A stretch of 64,000 bases of DNA. Source: Chitinophagales bacterium (lineage in GTDB: Bacteria; Bacteroidota; Bacteroidia; Chitinophagales; Chitinophagaceae). Position numbers and translations under genes: made by a program. Under the pieces are notes generated by a model, which saw only the letters and a program-made list of their open reading frames with translations, searched no databases and had not been told where the DNA came from. The stretch covers positions 1 to 64,000 of the forward strand of contig JAATGQ010000041.1 in assembly GCA_015654595.1 (NCBI GenBank), written 5' to 3'. Of the stretch, positions 18,044 through 28,300 are shown piece by piece. Within the stretch, counting starts at the first letter, position 1, and each line of letters starts with the position of its first letter.

Positions 18044-18523
18044 ATGAGTTCCAATACCATCCAGGTTGGTCAACAGGCGCCTGCTTTTTCTCTTTATGAT
18101 TCGGATAAACAAAAAGTGTCCCTCGCCGACTTCAAAGGCAAGAATGTATTGATCCTGTTCTTCCCCCAGGCTTTTACCGGTACCTGTACAAAGGAATTGT
18201 GCAGCACCCGCGACAATATCGCCCTCTACAACCAGGCCAACGCCCAGGTACTTGGAATCAGCGTAGACTCTATCTTCACGCTGGCCAAATACAAAGAAGA
18301 CCAGCAACTGAACTTCCCGCTGCTGAGCGATTTCAATAAGGAGACCTCTGCAGCCTACGGCTCGCTTTACGATAGCTTCGTTTTCGATATGAAGGGAGTT
18401 TCCAAGCGCAGCGCCTTCGTCATTGACAAAGACGGCGTGATCCGCTATGCTGAAGTGCTGGAAAATGCTGGCGATCTACCCGATTTCGAAGCGATCCAAA
18501 AAACGCTTCAGCAACTCAACTAA
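18044..18523 (+). CDS. Peroxiredoxin (AhpC/TSA superfamily)
   Basis: A 159-residue thiol peroxidase that reduces hydrogen peroxide or organic hydroperoxides. The peroxidatic site is in FTGTCTKELCSTRD (Cys near residue 47), with a second Cys five residues later, a spacing seen in BCP/PrxQ-type enzymes. The thioredoxin fold is indicated by VLILFFPQAF and later SAFVIDKDGVIRY. No signal peptide, so cytoplasmic. It is its own transcription unit, with a perfect promoter at 17994-18023 and a terminator at 18541-18574. The AhpE subfamily is an alternative assignment. Confidence 0.92.
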   Translation: MSSNTIQVGQQAPAFSLYDSDKQKVSLADFKGKNVLILFFPQAFTGTCTKELCSTRDNIALYNQANAQVLGISVDSIFTLAKYKEDQQLNFPLLSDFNKETSAAYGSLYDSFVFDMKGVSKRSAFVIDKDGVIRYAEVLENAGDLPDFEAIQKTLQQLN

Positions 18524-18540
18524 TTAGTTGTCAACCAATT

Positions 18541-18574
18541 AAAAACAGGTCGATCGAGTATTGGCCTGTTTTTT
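18541..18574 (+). terminator. Intrinsic terminator of the peroxiredoxin gene
   Basis: An 11-bp stem (18541-18551 with 18563-18573, one G-T pair) followed by a T run, 17 bases after the stop codon. Confidence 0.85.
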
Positions 18575-18599
18575 GTTAATATATTTGCTTCTCTTATTG

Positions 18600-18607
18600 T
18601 ATCTTTG
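18600..18607 (+). promoter_or_regulatory. Probable -7 element for the small T9SS-tail gene
   Basis: TATCTTTG matches TAnnTTTG. No TTG lies at the ideal 19-base spacing. It overlaps the TTG at 18605 that would otherwise be the first in-frame start, which supports using ATG 18653 instead. Confidence 0.55.
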
Positions 18608-18652
18608 AGTGAAAACCTATATTTTGGAATCAATTGTAACGAACGTCCGCGT

Positions 18653-18991
18653 ATGAGGATTTTTTACATTTTGTTATCCATTATTCTTATGACATCCTTC
18701 CAGGCAAAAAGCCAGGCCAGAGGGCCATTGCCTGATAATGACCACAAGGTTGTCAAATTCTACCCCAACCCCGCTATTTCCTACATCACTTTCGAACTCG
18801 TTAAAGAACCCAGCAAGACCTACACACTGCAGATCTATAGCTTTCTTGGCAAAATGGTCAAGAATGTGCCCGACGTCTCGGAAAAGACAACAGTAAATGT
18901 CGGCGACTTTAACCGCGGACTCTATACCTTTCAGCTAAAAGACGAAGGAGGCCGGATCACCGACTCCGGTATGTTCCAGGTTAATAAATAA
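18653..18991 (+). CDS. Short secreted protein that is almost only a type-A T9SS sorting domain
   Basis: From ATG 18653 the protein is 112 residues: a signal peptide (MRIFYILLSIILMTSFQAKSQ), about ten linker residues, then a domain of roughly 80 residues with the type-A Por-secretion features. These are the FYPNP motif near the front, a middle LQIYSFLGKMV, and the final GLYTFQLKDEGG followed by a basic end. No cargo domain precedes it. A promoter element lies at 18600-18607. It could be a small surface protein, a remnant of a larger gene, or something that occupies the sorting machinery; I cannot tell which. Confidence 0.8.
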   Translation: MRIFYILLSIILMTSFQAKSQARGPLPDNDHKVVKFYPNPAISYITFELVKEPSKTYTLQIYSFLGKMVKNVPDVSEKTTVNVGDFNRGLYTFQLKDEGGRITDSGMFQVNK

Positions 18992-19026
18992 CGGCCGGAC
19001 AGCCCCAGCCGCGAACATCCGGGCCT

Positions 19027-20199
19027 TTACAGAACCTGAACGATCAAAAATTTAAGGTAGTTTGTATTTTCCCATCCTTCGATGATCGGATGATCGCTTG
19101 CCTGTGCCTGAAATGTCACCTGCCGCAGCCGGCGGCGCGCATCTTTGGCAGCCATATTGATCGTTTCGAGGAACAGCTCGGGCTGCACAAGGTTCGTACA
19201 GGAAGACGTCACCAGGAACCCACCCTTCTTTACCAGCTTCATACCCCGGAGATTGATCTCCTTGTAACCGGTAATCGCCTTTTGAATGGTTTCGCGGCTT
19301 TTCGTAAAAGCAGGCGGGTCAAGCATGACCACGTCGTACTGACGACCATCCTTACTCCACTGTTTGAGCGCATCGAACGCGTTGACCGCCTCATACTTGC
19401 AAATATTGTCCAGCCCATTGAGCGTAGCATTCCGTCGGGACTGAGCCACCGCGTTCTCAGAAATGTCAAGCCCCAGGACCGACTTTGCCCCATAAAATCC
19501 GGCATGGGTCTCGAAGCTGCCGGTATAACAAAAAGCTCCAAGGACATCCGCCCCTTTTACGATATGCTGGATAGCCCGACGGTTATCGTGCTGATCGAGG
19601 AAGTAACCCGTCTTCTGCCCGTTTTCGATGTCTACATGCATCTTCAATCCATTCTCGTTGATAACGATATTGGTGTCGAAGGGGGCGGAAAGGAAACCTT
19701 TTTGCTGAGGCAGCCCCTCCAGTTCCCGGACAGGAACGTCATTGCGTTCGTAGATCCCCTTGGGTTGGAATATTCTCTCCAGCGCGCTGACAATCGCCGG
19801 CTTCCAGCGATCGATGCCCAATGCCAGCGTCTGCAGTACAAAATAGTCGTTGAATTTGTCGATGATCAGCGCCGGCAGGTAATCCGCCTCGCCAAAGATA
19901 AGCCGGCAATTCTCGGTGTACCCGATCCGCTGACGATAGCTCCAGGCCTCTTTCAGCCGGTTGTAAAAGAAATTCTCATCGATCGCCTCCTCCCTGTCCC
20001 GGGTCAACAGCCGAACCAGGATCTGGGATTTGGGATTGACATACCCCTGGCCGACAAATTTTTTATCATGAAAAAAGACGTTCACGATCTCCCCGCCCAA
20101 GGCCTCCCCCTCCACCTTATCAACTTCATTTGCAAATATCCAAGGGTGACCGCTCTCCACGCGTCTGCTGATCTTTCTTTTCAAATAAACATTTATCAT
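19027..20199 (-). CDS. Class I rRNA methyltransferase with PUA domain (RlmI/RlmK-like)
   Basis: A 390-residue SAM-dependent methyltransferase of the RlmI-type family, which methylates 23S rRNA cytosine. An N-terminal PUA domain (residues 1-75, VESGHPWIFANEVDKVEG) precedes an RlmI-like linker and the Rossmann domain. SAM motif I is VLGAFCYTGSFETHAG and the catalytic motif is VVMLDPPAF, with a later Cys in TSSCTN. I chose the ATG at 20199 because conservation begins at MINVYLKRKIS. The longer frame to 20292 would run into the GH30 gene. It is the last gene of the glucan-locus strand but is probably a housekeeping gene. Confidence 0.9.
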   Translation of the reverse strand: MINVYLKRKISRRVESGHPWIFANEVDKVEGEALGGEIVNVFFHDKKFVGQGYVNPKSQILVRLLTRDREEAIDENFFYNRLKEAWSYRQRIGYTENCRLIFGEADYLPALIIDKFNDYFVLQTLALGIDRWKPAIVSALERIFQPKGIYERNDVPVRELEGLPQQKGFLSAPFDTNIVINENGLKMHVDIENGQKTGYFLDQHDNRRAIQHIVKGADVLGAFCYTGSFETHAGFYGAKSVLGLDISENAVAQSRRNATLNGLDNICKYEAVNAFDALKQWSKDGRQYDVVMLDPPAFTKSRETIQKAITGYKEINLRGMKLVKKGGFLVTSSCTNLVQPELFLETINMAAKDARRRLRQVTFQAQASDHPIIEGWENTNYLKFLIVQVL

Positions 20200-20282
20200 G
20201 GCCGCAAAGGTACGCTCCCGCGGGCATTTATCCAGCAACAACCCATCGCTGGCCGAGCAGCGCCAGCAAGCATACGGCAGCC

Positions 20283-21737
20283 CTATGGCCAAACATAAGT
20301 CCCTACAGCGCCGGCTTTCAGAAAAGTCGAAAAATTGCGGCCATTGAACTGAACGGTAAAAGTCGCATCATTACCTCCATTCAACACGATCAGCACCTTT
20401 TTCCCGTCAGCCGTAACGAAAGCTACATTTTGCAACGACCCAGGAATATTGGAATCGATTCGCGTCGATCCGGGCCGGACAAACTTGGATGCATGCGCAA
20501 TAATATAGTACGAAGTATTTCGCGAAACGGACGTTCCCTGGATCGTAAACGCCCCCTGGCAGTTCGAACAGCCGCCATTGGTATGCGGTCCGTAATTGGC
20601 GTCTGCAGCCATATTCCATTCGAGTACATTGCGGCTCCAGTTGCGAGGCGCCCCGATGATCAGATTTTTTATCGCCCACTGCAGATCGCTCGAAAAATTG
20701 CCAGGTCCTCCGACATATTGTTCGGTGAAGTAGATATTCTTTGCCGGATAAGCATTATGGACCGTCGTCAAAGCAGAGATATCCCCCGCATACAGATGAA
20801 AGCCGGAGCCGTCCACATATTTTGCAGCATCGGGATCGGCAAGGATCGTTTCGGGATAGGAAGCAACATCACAGTTGTGATCCCATACGATGATCTTTGT
20901 TGTCAATCCTGCAGCCTGTAAGGCAGGCCCCAGATGGTTTTTCACAAACTCTTCTTCATCGGTTGCCTGCATGACCATACTGGGCGTGTTGTTGGCATTG
21001 AGCGGCTCGTTTTGCGGAGTGATCGCATCGATGGTGATCCCATTGGCTTTCATAGCATTGATGTACTTGACGAAATATTGTGCATAGACATCATAGTATT
21101 GCGTCTGCAGCGAACCGGCCATCGCAGCATCGTTGTCTTTCATCCACAGCGGAGCCGACCAGGGACAAGCCAGTATCTTTATAGAAGGATTCAGCTTTAA
21201 GATCTCCTGAAGAAGCGGAACGAGATAAGTCTTATCATCTGAAAGATCAAAATTTGCCAACGTCAGATCGGGCTGGGAAGGGCTGGCATTGTCATCATAG
21301 GAGAAGACACGTGCACTCATGTCCGAAGCGCCGATGCTCACCCGAAGATAGCTGACGCCGATATGATCGGTATCGGTCAGAAATAATTCGTTGAGCAGCG
21401 CCGCTCTTTGCGCTTCCGGCAATGAATAGATCAGTTGGGCGCTTCCCCCTGTCAGGGCATAGCCAAATCCATCGATGGGCTGATACGTCGTCGTCGAGTC
21501 GACGGTGATCACGGGCTGTACCGCAGGCCCTGTCGACCAGTTCAAGGCGATATTCTGCCTGGCAAGCAAAGCGCTCTTGTCGGGATTCGTAAGCCAGAGC
21601 GCTACATCCGTAGCCACGGGAGCCGTCGAAGTACTGGTCTGTGTACCTCCACCGCCTGTCCCGCCACCGCCGCTTTTTTTACTACAGGCAGCCAGGATAG
21701 CGATGCAGATAAACCACAATAAACGATGCGTTTTCAT
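20283..21737 (-). CDS. Glycoside hydrolase family 30 lipoprotein (beta-glucanase/glucosylceramidase fold)
   Basis: A 484-residue lipoprotein (lipobox LAACSKK, residues about 15-21), followed by a Gly/Thr linker, so probably outer-membrane or surface anchored. The catalytic (beta/alpha)8 barrel starts with the GH30 signature YQPIDGFGYALTGGSAQLIY. The acid/base glutamate is in ITPQNEPLN (about residue 240) and the nucleophile in IYFTEQYVGG (about 340). A C-terminal beta-sandwich ends the protein. Bacterial GH30 enzymes of this shape include endo-beta-1,6-glucanases. With the GH16 gene 15 bp upstream this suggests 1,6-linked branches of a beta-glucan as substrate (inference). Confidence 0.9.
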   Translation of the reverse strand: MKTHRLLWFICIAILAACSKKSGGGGTGGGGTQTSTSTAPVATDVALWLTNPDKSALLARQNIALNWSTGPAVQPVITVDSTTTYQPIDGFGYALTGGSAQLIYSLPEAQRAALLNELFLTDTDHIGVSYLRVSIGASDMSARVFSYDDNASPSQPDLTLANFDLSDDKTYLVPLLQEILKLNPSIKILACPWSAPLWMKDNDAAMAGSLQTQYYDVYAQYFVKYINAMKANGITIDAITPQNEPLNANNTPSMVMQATDEEEFVKNHLGPALQAAGLTTKIIVWDHNCDVASYPETILADPDAAKYVDGSGFHLYAGDISALTTVHNAYPAKNIYFTEQYVGGPGNFSSDLQWAIKNLIIGAPRNWSRNVLEWNMAADANYGPHTNGGCSNCQGAFTIQGTSVSRNTSYYIIAHASKFVRPGSTRIDSNIPGSLQNVAFVTADGKKVLIVLNGGNDATFTVQFNGRNFSTFLKAGAVGTYVWP

Positions 21738-21752
21738 ATTGAATGATTTTCA

Positions 21753-22949
21753 TTATTGAAAAACCCGAACATAGTCGACAAACATCCGTTGCGGAAAACC
21801 GGTGGTATTATCGGGTGAACCCGGCCAATTTCCGCCTACAGCAACGTTAAAAATAAAGAAGAAAGGATCATTGAAGGGATAAGTACCACTGGTCACCTTC
21901 TGCTTTCCTCCATCCACATATAGCTGGTCATCTACAAAGAATTGCAGCGTCGAGTCCGTCCAAAGGAGACTAAAGACATGGAACTGTTGAGAAAAATCTT
22001 TCCCCTGCGATAAAGTGTAGGCATTATTAAAGGTCCCTTCCGTACCATCCCCCTGTTTCCAGTGAAGACTGCCAACCACCTGGCTCGGGTTGCTTCCGAC
22101 CAGTTCCATAATATCGGTCTCCCCGCAGCCCGGCCATCCGGCCGTAGCATAATTGGCCCCCAGCATCCACAAAGCCGGCCACATTCCTTTTGCTACAGGA
22201 AGCTTTGCCCGCATATCGATACGACCGCTGGTGAATTGCTGCTTTCCTGAAGAATTCATCCTGGCGGAAGTATAGTTAAACCCACTATAGGACTCCTGCC
22301 GGGCTTCGATGACGAGGTGGCCCTCCGAAACAAAGACGTTCTGGGTCCGGCTTGTATAGTACTCTAATTCCTGGTTACCCCATCCATCGCTCCCGTTACC
22401 CGTCTCGAAATTCCAATTGTTCGTATTGATCGTACTTCCATTAAATTCATCACTCCAGACAAGAGTCTTTCCAGCATAAACGGCAGGCGTTGTATAGCCT
22501 GTTGTATCGGTAGGCAGGTACAGCAGGTCGGTATTCTGGATGGTGGCCGTTGCCGTCGCAGTCCCCATTGTCGCATTGACCGGATTACTCAGCTTCAGAT
22601 TAAATTGCTGGTTGGATCGACGAAGACTGTCGCCGCTGACGATAACATCGACAAACCCTTCTTTTTGCCCCGCAGCGATCGTCAGTGTACCAGACATAGC
22701 GGTATAGTCAGTCCCTGACTTCGCCGTTCCATCTACGGTCGTATAATCGACCTTTATATCGCTTTTAGAAGCTGCACTCAGGTCGACATAAAACCGGAAC
22801 GCCGACGACACAATCTGACGCGGCTGGATCACATCGTTCACTTTGATGGAAGGCTGAGCCCCGCTGGCGCCACCCCCGTTATTACCTTTTGAACAGGCGG
22901 CCATCCCTGCAATAACAAGGATGGCCGTCAGAAGAGGAGTTGTTTTCAT
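21753..22949 (-). CDS. GH16 beta-1,3-glucanase-like lipoprotein with Calx-beta domain
   Basis: A 398-residue lipoprotein (lipobox MAACSKG). Residues about 45-140 form a Calx-beta-like domain (VDYTTVDGTAKSGTDYTA, LSNPVNATMGTATATATI). The C-terminal GH16 jelly roll begins LVWSDEFNGSTINTNNWNFE and contains the catalytic motif ETDIMEL (E-x-D-x-x-E) and the substrate-site segment MWPALWMLG. The E-x-D-x-x-E form with an extra residue is typical of laminarinase-type beta-1,3-glucanases. It lies between the PKD lipoprotein (one base apart) and GH30, so the three are one operon. It likely cuts long glucan at the cell surface before SusC/D uptake. Confidence 0.93.
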   Translation of the reverse strand: MKTTPLLTAILVIAGMAACSKGNNGGGASGAQPSIKVNDVIQPRQIVSSAFRFYVDLSAASKSDIKVDYTTVDGTAKSGTDYTAMSGTLTIAAGQKEGFVDVIVSGDSLRRSNQQFNLKLSNPVNATMGTATATATIQNTDLLYLPTDTTGYTTPAVYAGKTLVWSDEFNGSTINTNNWNFETGNGSDGWGNQELEYYTSRTQNVFVSEGHLVIEARQESYSGFNYTSARMNSSGKQQFTSGRIDMRAKLPVAKGMWPALWMLGANYATAGWPGCGETDIMELVGSNPSQVVGSLHWKQGDGTEGTFNNAYTLSQGKDFSQQFHVFSLLWTDSTLQFFVDDQLYVDGGKQKVTSGTYPFNDPFFFIFNVAVGGNWPGSPDNTTGFPQRMFVDYVRVFQ

Positions 22950-22950
22950 A

Positions 22951-23796
22951 TTAATTACTTGGCTTATTCAAAGTAACGCTGGTAACATTGACGCCGCCTG
23001 CCCCCAGGGTCCCGCCTGTACCGCTGGAAGAACCGGCCTTTATTACGATATAGACCATCTCATCCTTTGCAGGCACAAAATCGCCTAAGGCATCGCCGGA
23101 CCCGCTGCAGCCGATCTTTACAACGTCACCGTTGAAAGAACTCAGCCCGCAGGACGACCAGGTATTAATTGACCAAAGTTTATTATCGGTATAATCAGAG
23201 CCCTGTACAGGAGCAGTCGTACCGATATAAAATTCTACCCAGCTGTCCTTCGCTCCCTGTCCATTGATCATCGCCGAAAAGGTATAAGGAACACCTGCAT
23301 TCACCTTTACTGCCTGGTATACTGCACCATTTGTATTGGCTGAATTGGATATATTAAGCCCCTGGCCGTCCAAGCTGAACGTGGTCTGAGGGCCGCCGGT
23401 ATTCAACGTAGTCCAGTAGCTGCCATCGGTCATATCGCTGCCCTGCAGAATATTGACGCCGGGGTCTTCGGCTGTAACTTGTACAACCTGCGTAGCAGTG
23501 TCATATCCACCGCTATTCATCATCAGCATCGTAATCCGGTAATTACCGGCATGTTTGTAATAAAAGGTATCGGTGCCGCTGCCCAGGACCCGCGAAGAAC
23601 CATCCCCTTTGTCCCAATAAAAGACAGCCTTTGCATCGGAAGCAGTGACGACGTATTGATTGATCTTTCCGCTAAGAGAAGCTACGGTAAACTTTGCATC
23701 TGGCTTAGCACCCAGTCCGCCGGGACCTTTATCGGGCGTGCAGCCGCTGAAGAACGCCGCGGCAAACAATCCTATGGTATAATTGAGTAAACGCAT
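22951..23796 (-). CDS. PKD lipoprotein with C-terminal beta-sandwich, probable glycan binder
   Basis: A 281-residue lipoprotein (lipobox FFSGCTPDKG). A PKD-like domain spans about 35-110 (AVFYWDKGDGSSRVLGSGTD, YYKHAGNYRITM). A second domain, about 115-275, has the look of a carbohydrate-binding jelly roll (GSYWTTLNTGG, VYQAVKVNAGVPYTFSAMI, WVEFYIGT). It occupies the position between susD and the enzymes where SusE/SusF-type surface glycan-binding proteins are usually encoded. Sequence similarity to SusE or SusF is not evident, so the role rests on position and fold impression. Tightly packed with GH16 (one base). Confidence 0.75.
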   Translation of the reverse strand: MRLLNYTIGLFAAAFFSGCTPDKGPGGLGAKPDAKFTVASLSGKINQYVVTASDAKAVFYWDKGDGSSRVLGSGTDTFYYKHAGNYRITMLMMNSGGYDTATQVVQVTAEDPGVNILQGSDMTDGSYWTTLNTGGPQTTFSLDGQGLNISNSANTNGAVYQAVKVNAGVPYTFSAMINGQGAKDSWVEFYIGTTAPVQGSDYTDNKLWSINTWSSCGLSSFNGDVVKIGCSGSGDALGDFVPAKDEMVYIVIKAGSSSGTGGTLGAGGVNVTSVTLNKPSN

Positions 23797-23820
23797 ATGG
23801 CATTGAGTTTTTGGTAAATA

Positions 23821-25323
23821 TTAATTGTACCCGGGGTTTTGTATAAGTTTGGTATTGTTCAACTCGGTCAGGGGAATGGGTAATACCCCATTCTTGCCGG
23901 CGGTGAACCCTTTTTCAGCAAGCACAGAAGCAGCTTGGTTAGTACGGACGAGATCAAAGAAACGATGCCCTTCTGTCGCGAGTTCCAGCCGGCGCTCTTT
24001 GTAGATATTGTCGAGCGTCGCTGTTACGGAAGGCAGACCAACCCTTGCCCTCACCGCATCCAGGTAAGCCTGGGCCTTGCTTTGATCTCCCCCGCCACGC
24101 ACCAGCGCTTCGGCTTCGAGCAAATAAGTATCGGCAAGCCGGATCTCTATCTCATCATTCGGCCAGTTCAGCGGGATATCGCCGACCGTACCCTGGTAAG
24201 CAGCAAGAGGCGCAAACTTGCGGATAAAGAATCCTGTATTCTGATAGCTTTTCTGGTAGGTACAGTACCCCGCAGCCTGCAGACTATCCATGTTGATGAT
24301 CGTAGCACTATAACGGGGATCGTTCTTCAGATCGTTGACCAGGTCCATCATAACGACACCAAACCCATAACCCGCGGTAGCGGATTCATACACAGGACCG
24401 GAATAGTTACGCGGTCCAACCATCTGAACGCCTACATTGCCATCGAAATTCGGCCAGCTGCCCCAGCCCTTTCCGGCATCCGCCGTATGGACGATCTCAA
24501 AAATGGACTCGGCATTGAACTTATTCCCGGGATCGAAAATATCAGCGTAATTGGCCAGCAGGTGATAATTGGGAGAGGAATTGACCTGCTCCAGGTCATT
24601 GGCAGCCTCCTGCATACGAGAGGTATTGTTCTCGTATATGATTACTTTGCCCAGCATAGCCTGTGCAGCACCCTTGGTTACCCGCCCATTCTCTGCCGCT
24701 GCCACAGTTGCCGGCAGGTCCGGGATAGCGTCATTGAGATCCTTTTCTATCTGGGTATAGACCTCCGCAGGTTTTGCCTGTACCTGCGTAAACCACTCGG
24801 ACTGCGTCAGAACGTGAGTGATCAGCGGGACGTTGCCAAACTCACGAACCAGGTCGAAATAATAGTAAGCACGCAGGAACTTCATTTCGGCAGTATAACG
24901 CGCCTTCAGATCATCGGAAAGACCAGGCACATTGCCGATCTTCTCGAGCATAGTATTGGCCCGGTCTACACCCGTAAAATTGCGGGACCACAAGTCATTG
25001 GGGACATTAGGCGTAGCAGGGCTCAGCGTATAGGTATTCCAGGCCTGTATCCCGGGATTATCGGAGTTGGAACCTCCACCCGCATAGACTTCGTCAGCCG
25101 CAACAGATAACAACAGCATCTTTGGCGCATAAGAACTGACAACCGTCCAGGACAATGGGTTATAGGCCGAGACCAACCCGGAAAATGCTTCGTCGGGAGT
25201 CTGGTAATAATTGGATTCCAGCTGCGTGCCTTCCGGACTGACAGCCAGGAAGCTTTTTTTACAGGAGCTGCCGGCAAGACAGCCCGTAATGATCAGAGAA
25301 TATAATAAAAATGACTTTTTCAT
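23821..25323 (-). CDS. SusD/RagB family outer-membrane lipoprotein
   Basis: A 500-residue SusD-like lipoprotein that captures the oligosaccharide at the surface and lids the SusC channel. The lipobox is in LAGSSCKKSFL. The N-terminal SusD segment follows (YYQTPDEAFSGLVSAYNPL), with TPR helices such as MKFLRAYYYFDLVREFGNVP around 145-165. The C-terminal RagB/SusD part has RLADTYLLEAEALVRGG and IYKERRLELATEGHRFFDLVR. Length is typical. It follows susC by 18 bp and precedes the PKD lipoprotein by 24 bp. Confidence 0.96.
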   Translation of the reverse strand: MKKSFLLYSLIITGCLAGSSCKKSFLAVSPEGTQLESNYYQTPDEAFSGLVSAYNPLSWTVVSSYAPKMLLLSVAADEVYAGGGSNSDNPGIQAWNTYTLSPATPNVPNDLWSRNFTGVDRANTMLEKIGNVPGLSDDLKARYTAEMKFLRAYYYFDLVREFGNVPLITHVLTQSEWFTQVQAKPAEVYTQIEKDLNDAIPDLPATVAAAENGRVTKGAAQAMLGKVIIYENNTSRMQEAANDLEQVNSSPNYHLLANYADIFDPGNKFNAESIFEIVHTADAGKGWGSWPNFDGNVGVQMVGPRNYSGPVYESATAGYGFGVVMMDLVNDLKNDPRYSATIINMDSLQAAGYCTYQKSYQNTGFFIRKFAPLAAYQGTVGDIPLNWPNDEIEIRLADTYLLEAEALVRGGGDQSKAQAYLDAVRARVGLPSVTATLDNIYKERRLELATEGHRFFDLVRTNQAASVLAEKGFTAGKNGVLPIPLTELNNTKLIQNPGYN

Positions 25324-25341
25324 GATGTCTTTATTTAATCG

Positions 25342-28300
25342 TTAGAATCCAACACTTAAACCTGCCTGCCAGGAACGGGCCTGCGGATAGTAGCCGCGGT
25401 CGATACCAAGACTGCTGCCGCCGATCTCGGGATCATAACCGGTATACTTTGTAAACGTGGCCAGGTTGAAAGCACTGACAAAGAGACGCACCTTCTGAAT
25501 GGTATACCGATTCAAAAGACTTGCAGGCAAGGTATAACCCAACTGCAAAGTTTTGATCCGGAAATAAGAGCCGCTCTCCAGGTGGAAAGGAGAAGGATTA
25601 GAGAAATTGGCATTGGGGTCGTTGTCTACCAGACGGGGATAGTCATTGCTCGTGCCCGGACCAGTCCAGCGCCGGAGCGCCGCCGTTGTATAGTTGGCAG
25701 AATAGATGTCCAGCCGGCGCAGCCCCTGGTAGATCTTATTGCCTCCCGCCCCCTGTCCAAAGAGCATCAGGTCAAACCCTTTATAGGAGGCAGTGGCAGT
25801 AAAGCCATAGCCATACTTCGGCGTAGGATCGCCAATAAAGGTCCGGTCGTTGGCACTGATGACGCCATCCCCATCGAGGTCCGCCCATTTGAAATCTCCG
25901 GGCTTGGCATTGGGCTGTATAGGCTGACCGCTCTTGCCAACATAATTGGCGACGTCAGCTTGCGTCTGGAAAATACCCAGGGTCTTAAAACCATAAAACG
26001 ATCCGATCGCATGCCCAACCATCGTTCGGGTCAACTCGTAAGCACTCGATTGCAGCGTAGCGCCCGTCAGGTATTGGGTCGTGCCAAGATAAGTCACCCG
26101 GTTTCTAAGCAAAGAACCGTTGGCCTTCAACCCGATATTGACCTCGCCGATCTTGCGGTTATACCCCAACTCCAGCTCGACACCTTTATTGGACATATCC
26201 CCTACGTTGCCGCTGGGAGCGCCGCTCGCGCCCACATAAGCCGGCAGCTGCTCCGACATCAGCATACCCGTAGTCTTTTTATTGAACAGATCAAAAGCGA
26301 CACTGACATTCCCCGCAACGACAGCGTCAAAACCAAGATCGGTCATTGTAGTCTGCTCCCACTTCAGATCCGGGTTGGCAGGTGCATTTGTGCTGTAACC
26401 GACAGTGTACCCATTCCCGAAAGTATAGTTGCGGCCGCCGCTCACAGTAGAGACATACATAAAGTCCCCAATGTTGTCGTTACCCGTGATACCATAAGAT
26501 CCGCGTACTTTCAAAAAGCTGACAGGAATATTTCTTGGCCAGAAGTCCTCCCGGCTCGCAACCCAGCCCACCGAAGCCGATGGGAAATAGCCATATTTAT
26601 GATTGCTTCCGAAACGGGACGAACCGTCACGACGAATGACACCGGTCAACAGATATTTATCGTCGTAGGCATAGTTTAGACGCGCAAACTCAGAACTGAC
26701 GGTATGCGCAACATTGTCGTAACCATTGGCGACCTTGTCGGAATTGGGTAGGCTATAGTTGGGCGTAGCATCCCCAAAGGTCGTCACCGGCATATACTGC
26801 CAGGACCCATTCAGACCAGAACCTGTCTGTTTCCATGCGCCGGTCCCCGCAAGCACGGTAAAATTGTGCAGACCGATAGTATGGGTATAAGCAGCGGTAT
26901 TCTCCCAGTCATAAATAAAAACTTGGTCAGACTCCCGGTAATAGTCTGTAATGCTGTTGGAAGAGGAAGCGTTGAGATAATAGATCGGCGTAAAACCGTT
27001 GTTACCGTAAAATGCCAGCTTCGTACCGATGGTGGATTTTAAAACAAGACCTCTTATCGGGCTGATAGAAAGATAAGCATCTCCTATTACGTTGTGCGAC
27101 CAGTTGTATCCCTGGTGAATCTTTATATAGGCCAGCGGATTGGTGATCTCCTGCTGCACATAGTTGGAAATGCCATAGGGATGCCCTTGCGCATCCTTTA
27201 CGACAGGCTCGTTGTTGTAGGGACTTGTATTCAGCACATTGGGATCAGTGATCACCGTAGGCGTAAGGGGATCGAGATTGATAGCAGAACTCAGCGGCCC
27301 GCCAAATTCGCTGTTGGTATTACCCAAGCCCTGATTCTTGATATAAGAATAACCGATATTCTCTCCAAAAGTCAGCCAGGATTTCATTTTATGCTCTCCA
27401 TTGAACCGGGCCGTAAGACGCTTATAATAGGAGATCGGAGTCGCAACGATCCCATCCTGGTCAAAATAACCGAATGAGGTATAGTAGGTCGACTTGTCGG
27501 AGCCCCCGCTAAAGCTCAGCTCGTGATTCATAATCTTTGCACTGTTGTTGAAGATCGTGCTTTGCCAATCCGTCCCTTTTCCAAAAGAAGAAGGATTGGA
27601 GAACAACACACTGCCTCCCCCGGCAACGATGGATTCATTCCGCAGCGTGGCATATTCTGTCCCGTCAAGCAAATGCAGCTTTCGGGCAGGTGCCTGGGAA
27701 CCATAGTATCCATTGTAGCTTACACGCATCATACCATCCTTCCCTTTTTTGGTGGTTACAAGGATAACGCCGCTGGCAGCCCGTGCGCCATAGATAGCGG
27801 CAGAAGCGGCATCCTTCAGAACTTCGATCGACTCGATATCGGACTGATTCAGATAGTCCAGACCGCCGCCATCCAAAGGAACGCCATCTACGACATATAA
27901 GGGATCGCTGTTGTTGATGGTGGTTGTACCACGAATCCTCACCGTCGCCGAAGAACCCGGCTGACCCGAGCCCGCCATAATAGTCACGCCGGAGGTACGT
28001 CCCTGTATTGCCTGCTCCAGACGGTAAATGGGCTGGTCTTCGAGATCAGAAGACTTGACGCTGGAGATCGAACCGGTAACAACACTTTTCTTTTGTGTAC
28101 CATACCCAACGACAATGACCTCATTCAGCCCCTGCGACTGAGAAGTCAGCGACAACTGAAACTCGGTTCGGTGCCCCACTGGTATCTCCTGTGTCTGATA
28201 GCCAACCAGGGAAATCACGAGTACGGCATTGGCATCATCTACCTCGAGCTTGAAGTAACCATTCTTATCTGTCAGCGTCCCCTTTTCGGTCCCCTTGACA

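Noticed and set aside
18992-19026. Terminator between the T9SS-tail gene and the methyltransferase
   Set aside because: The GGCCGGA / TCCGGGCC pairing is short, needs a bulge and has no T run.
20200-20292. N-terminal extension of the rRNA methyltransferase
   Set aside because: It overlaps the end of the GH30 gene; RlmI-type similarity begins at ATG 20199.
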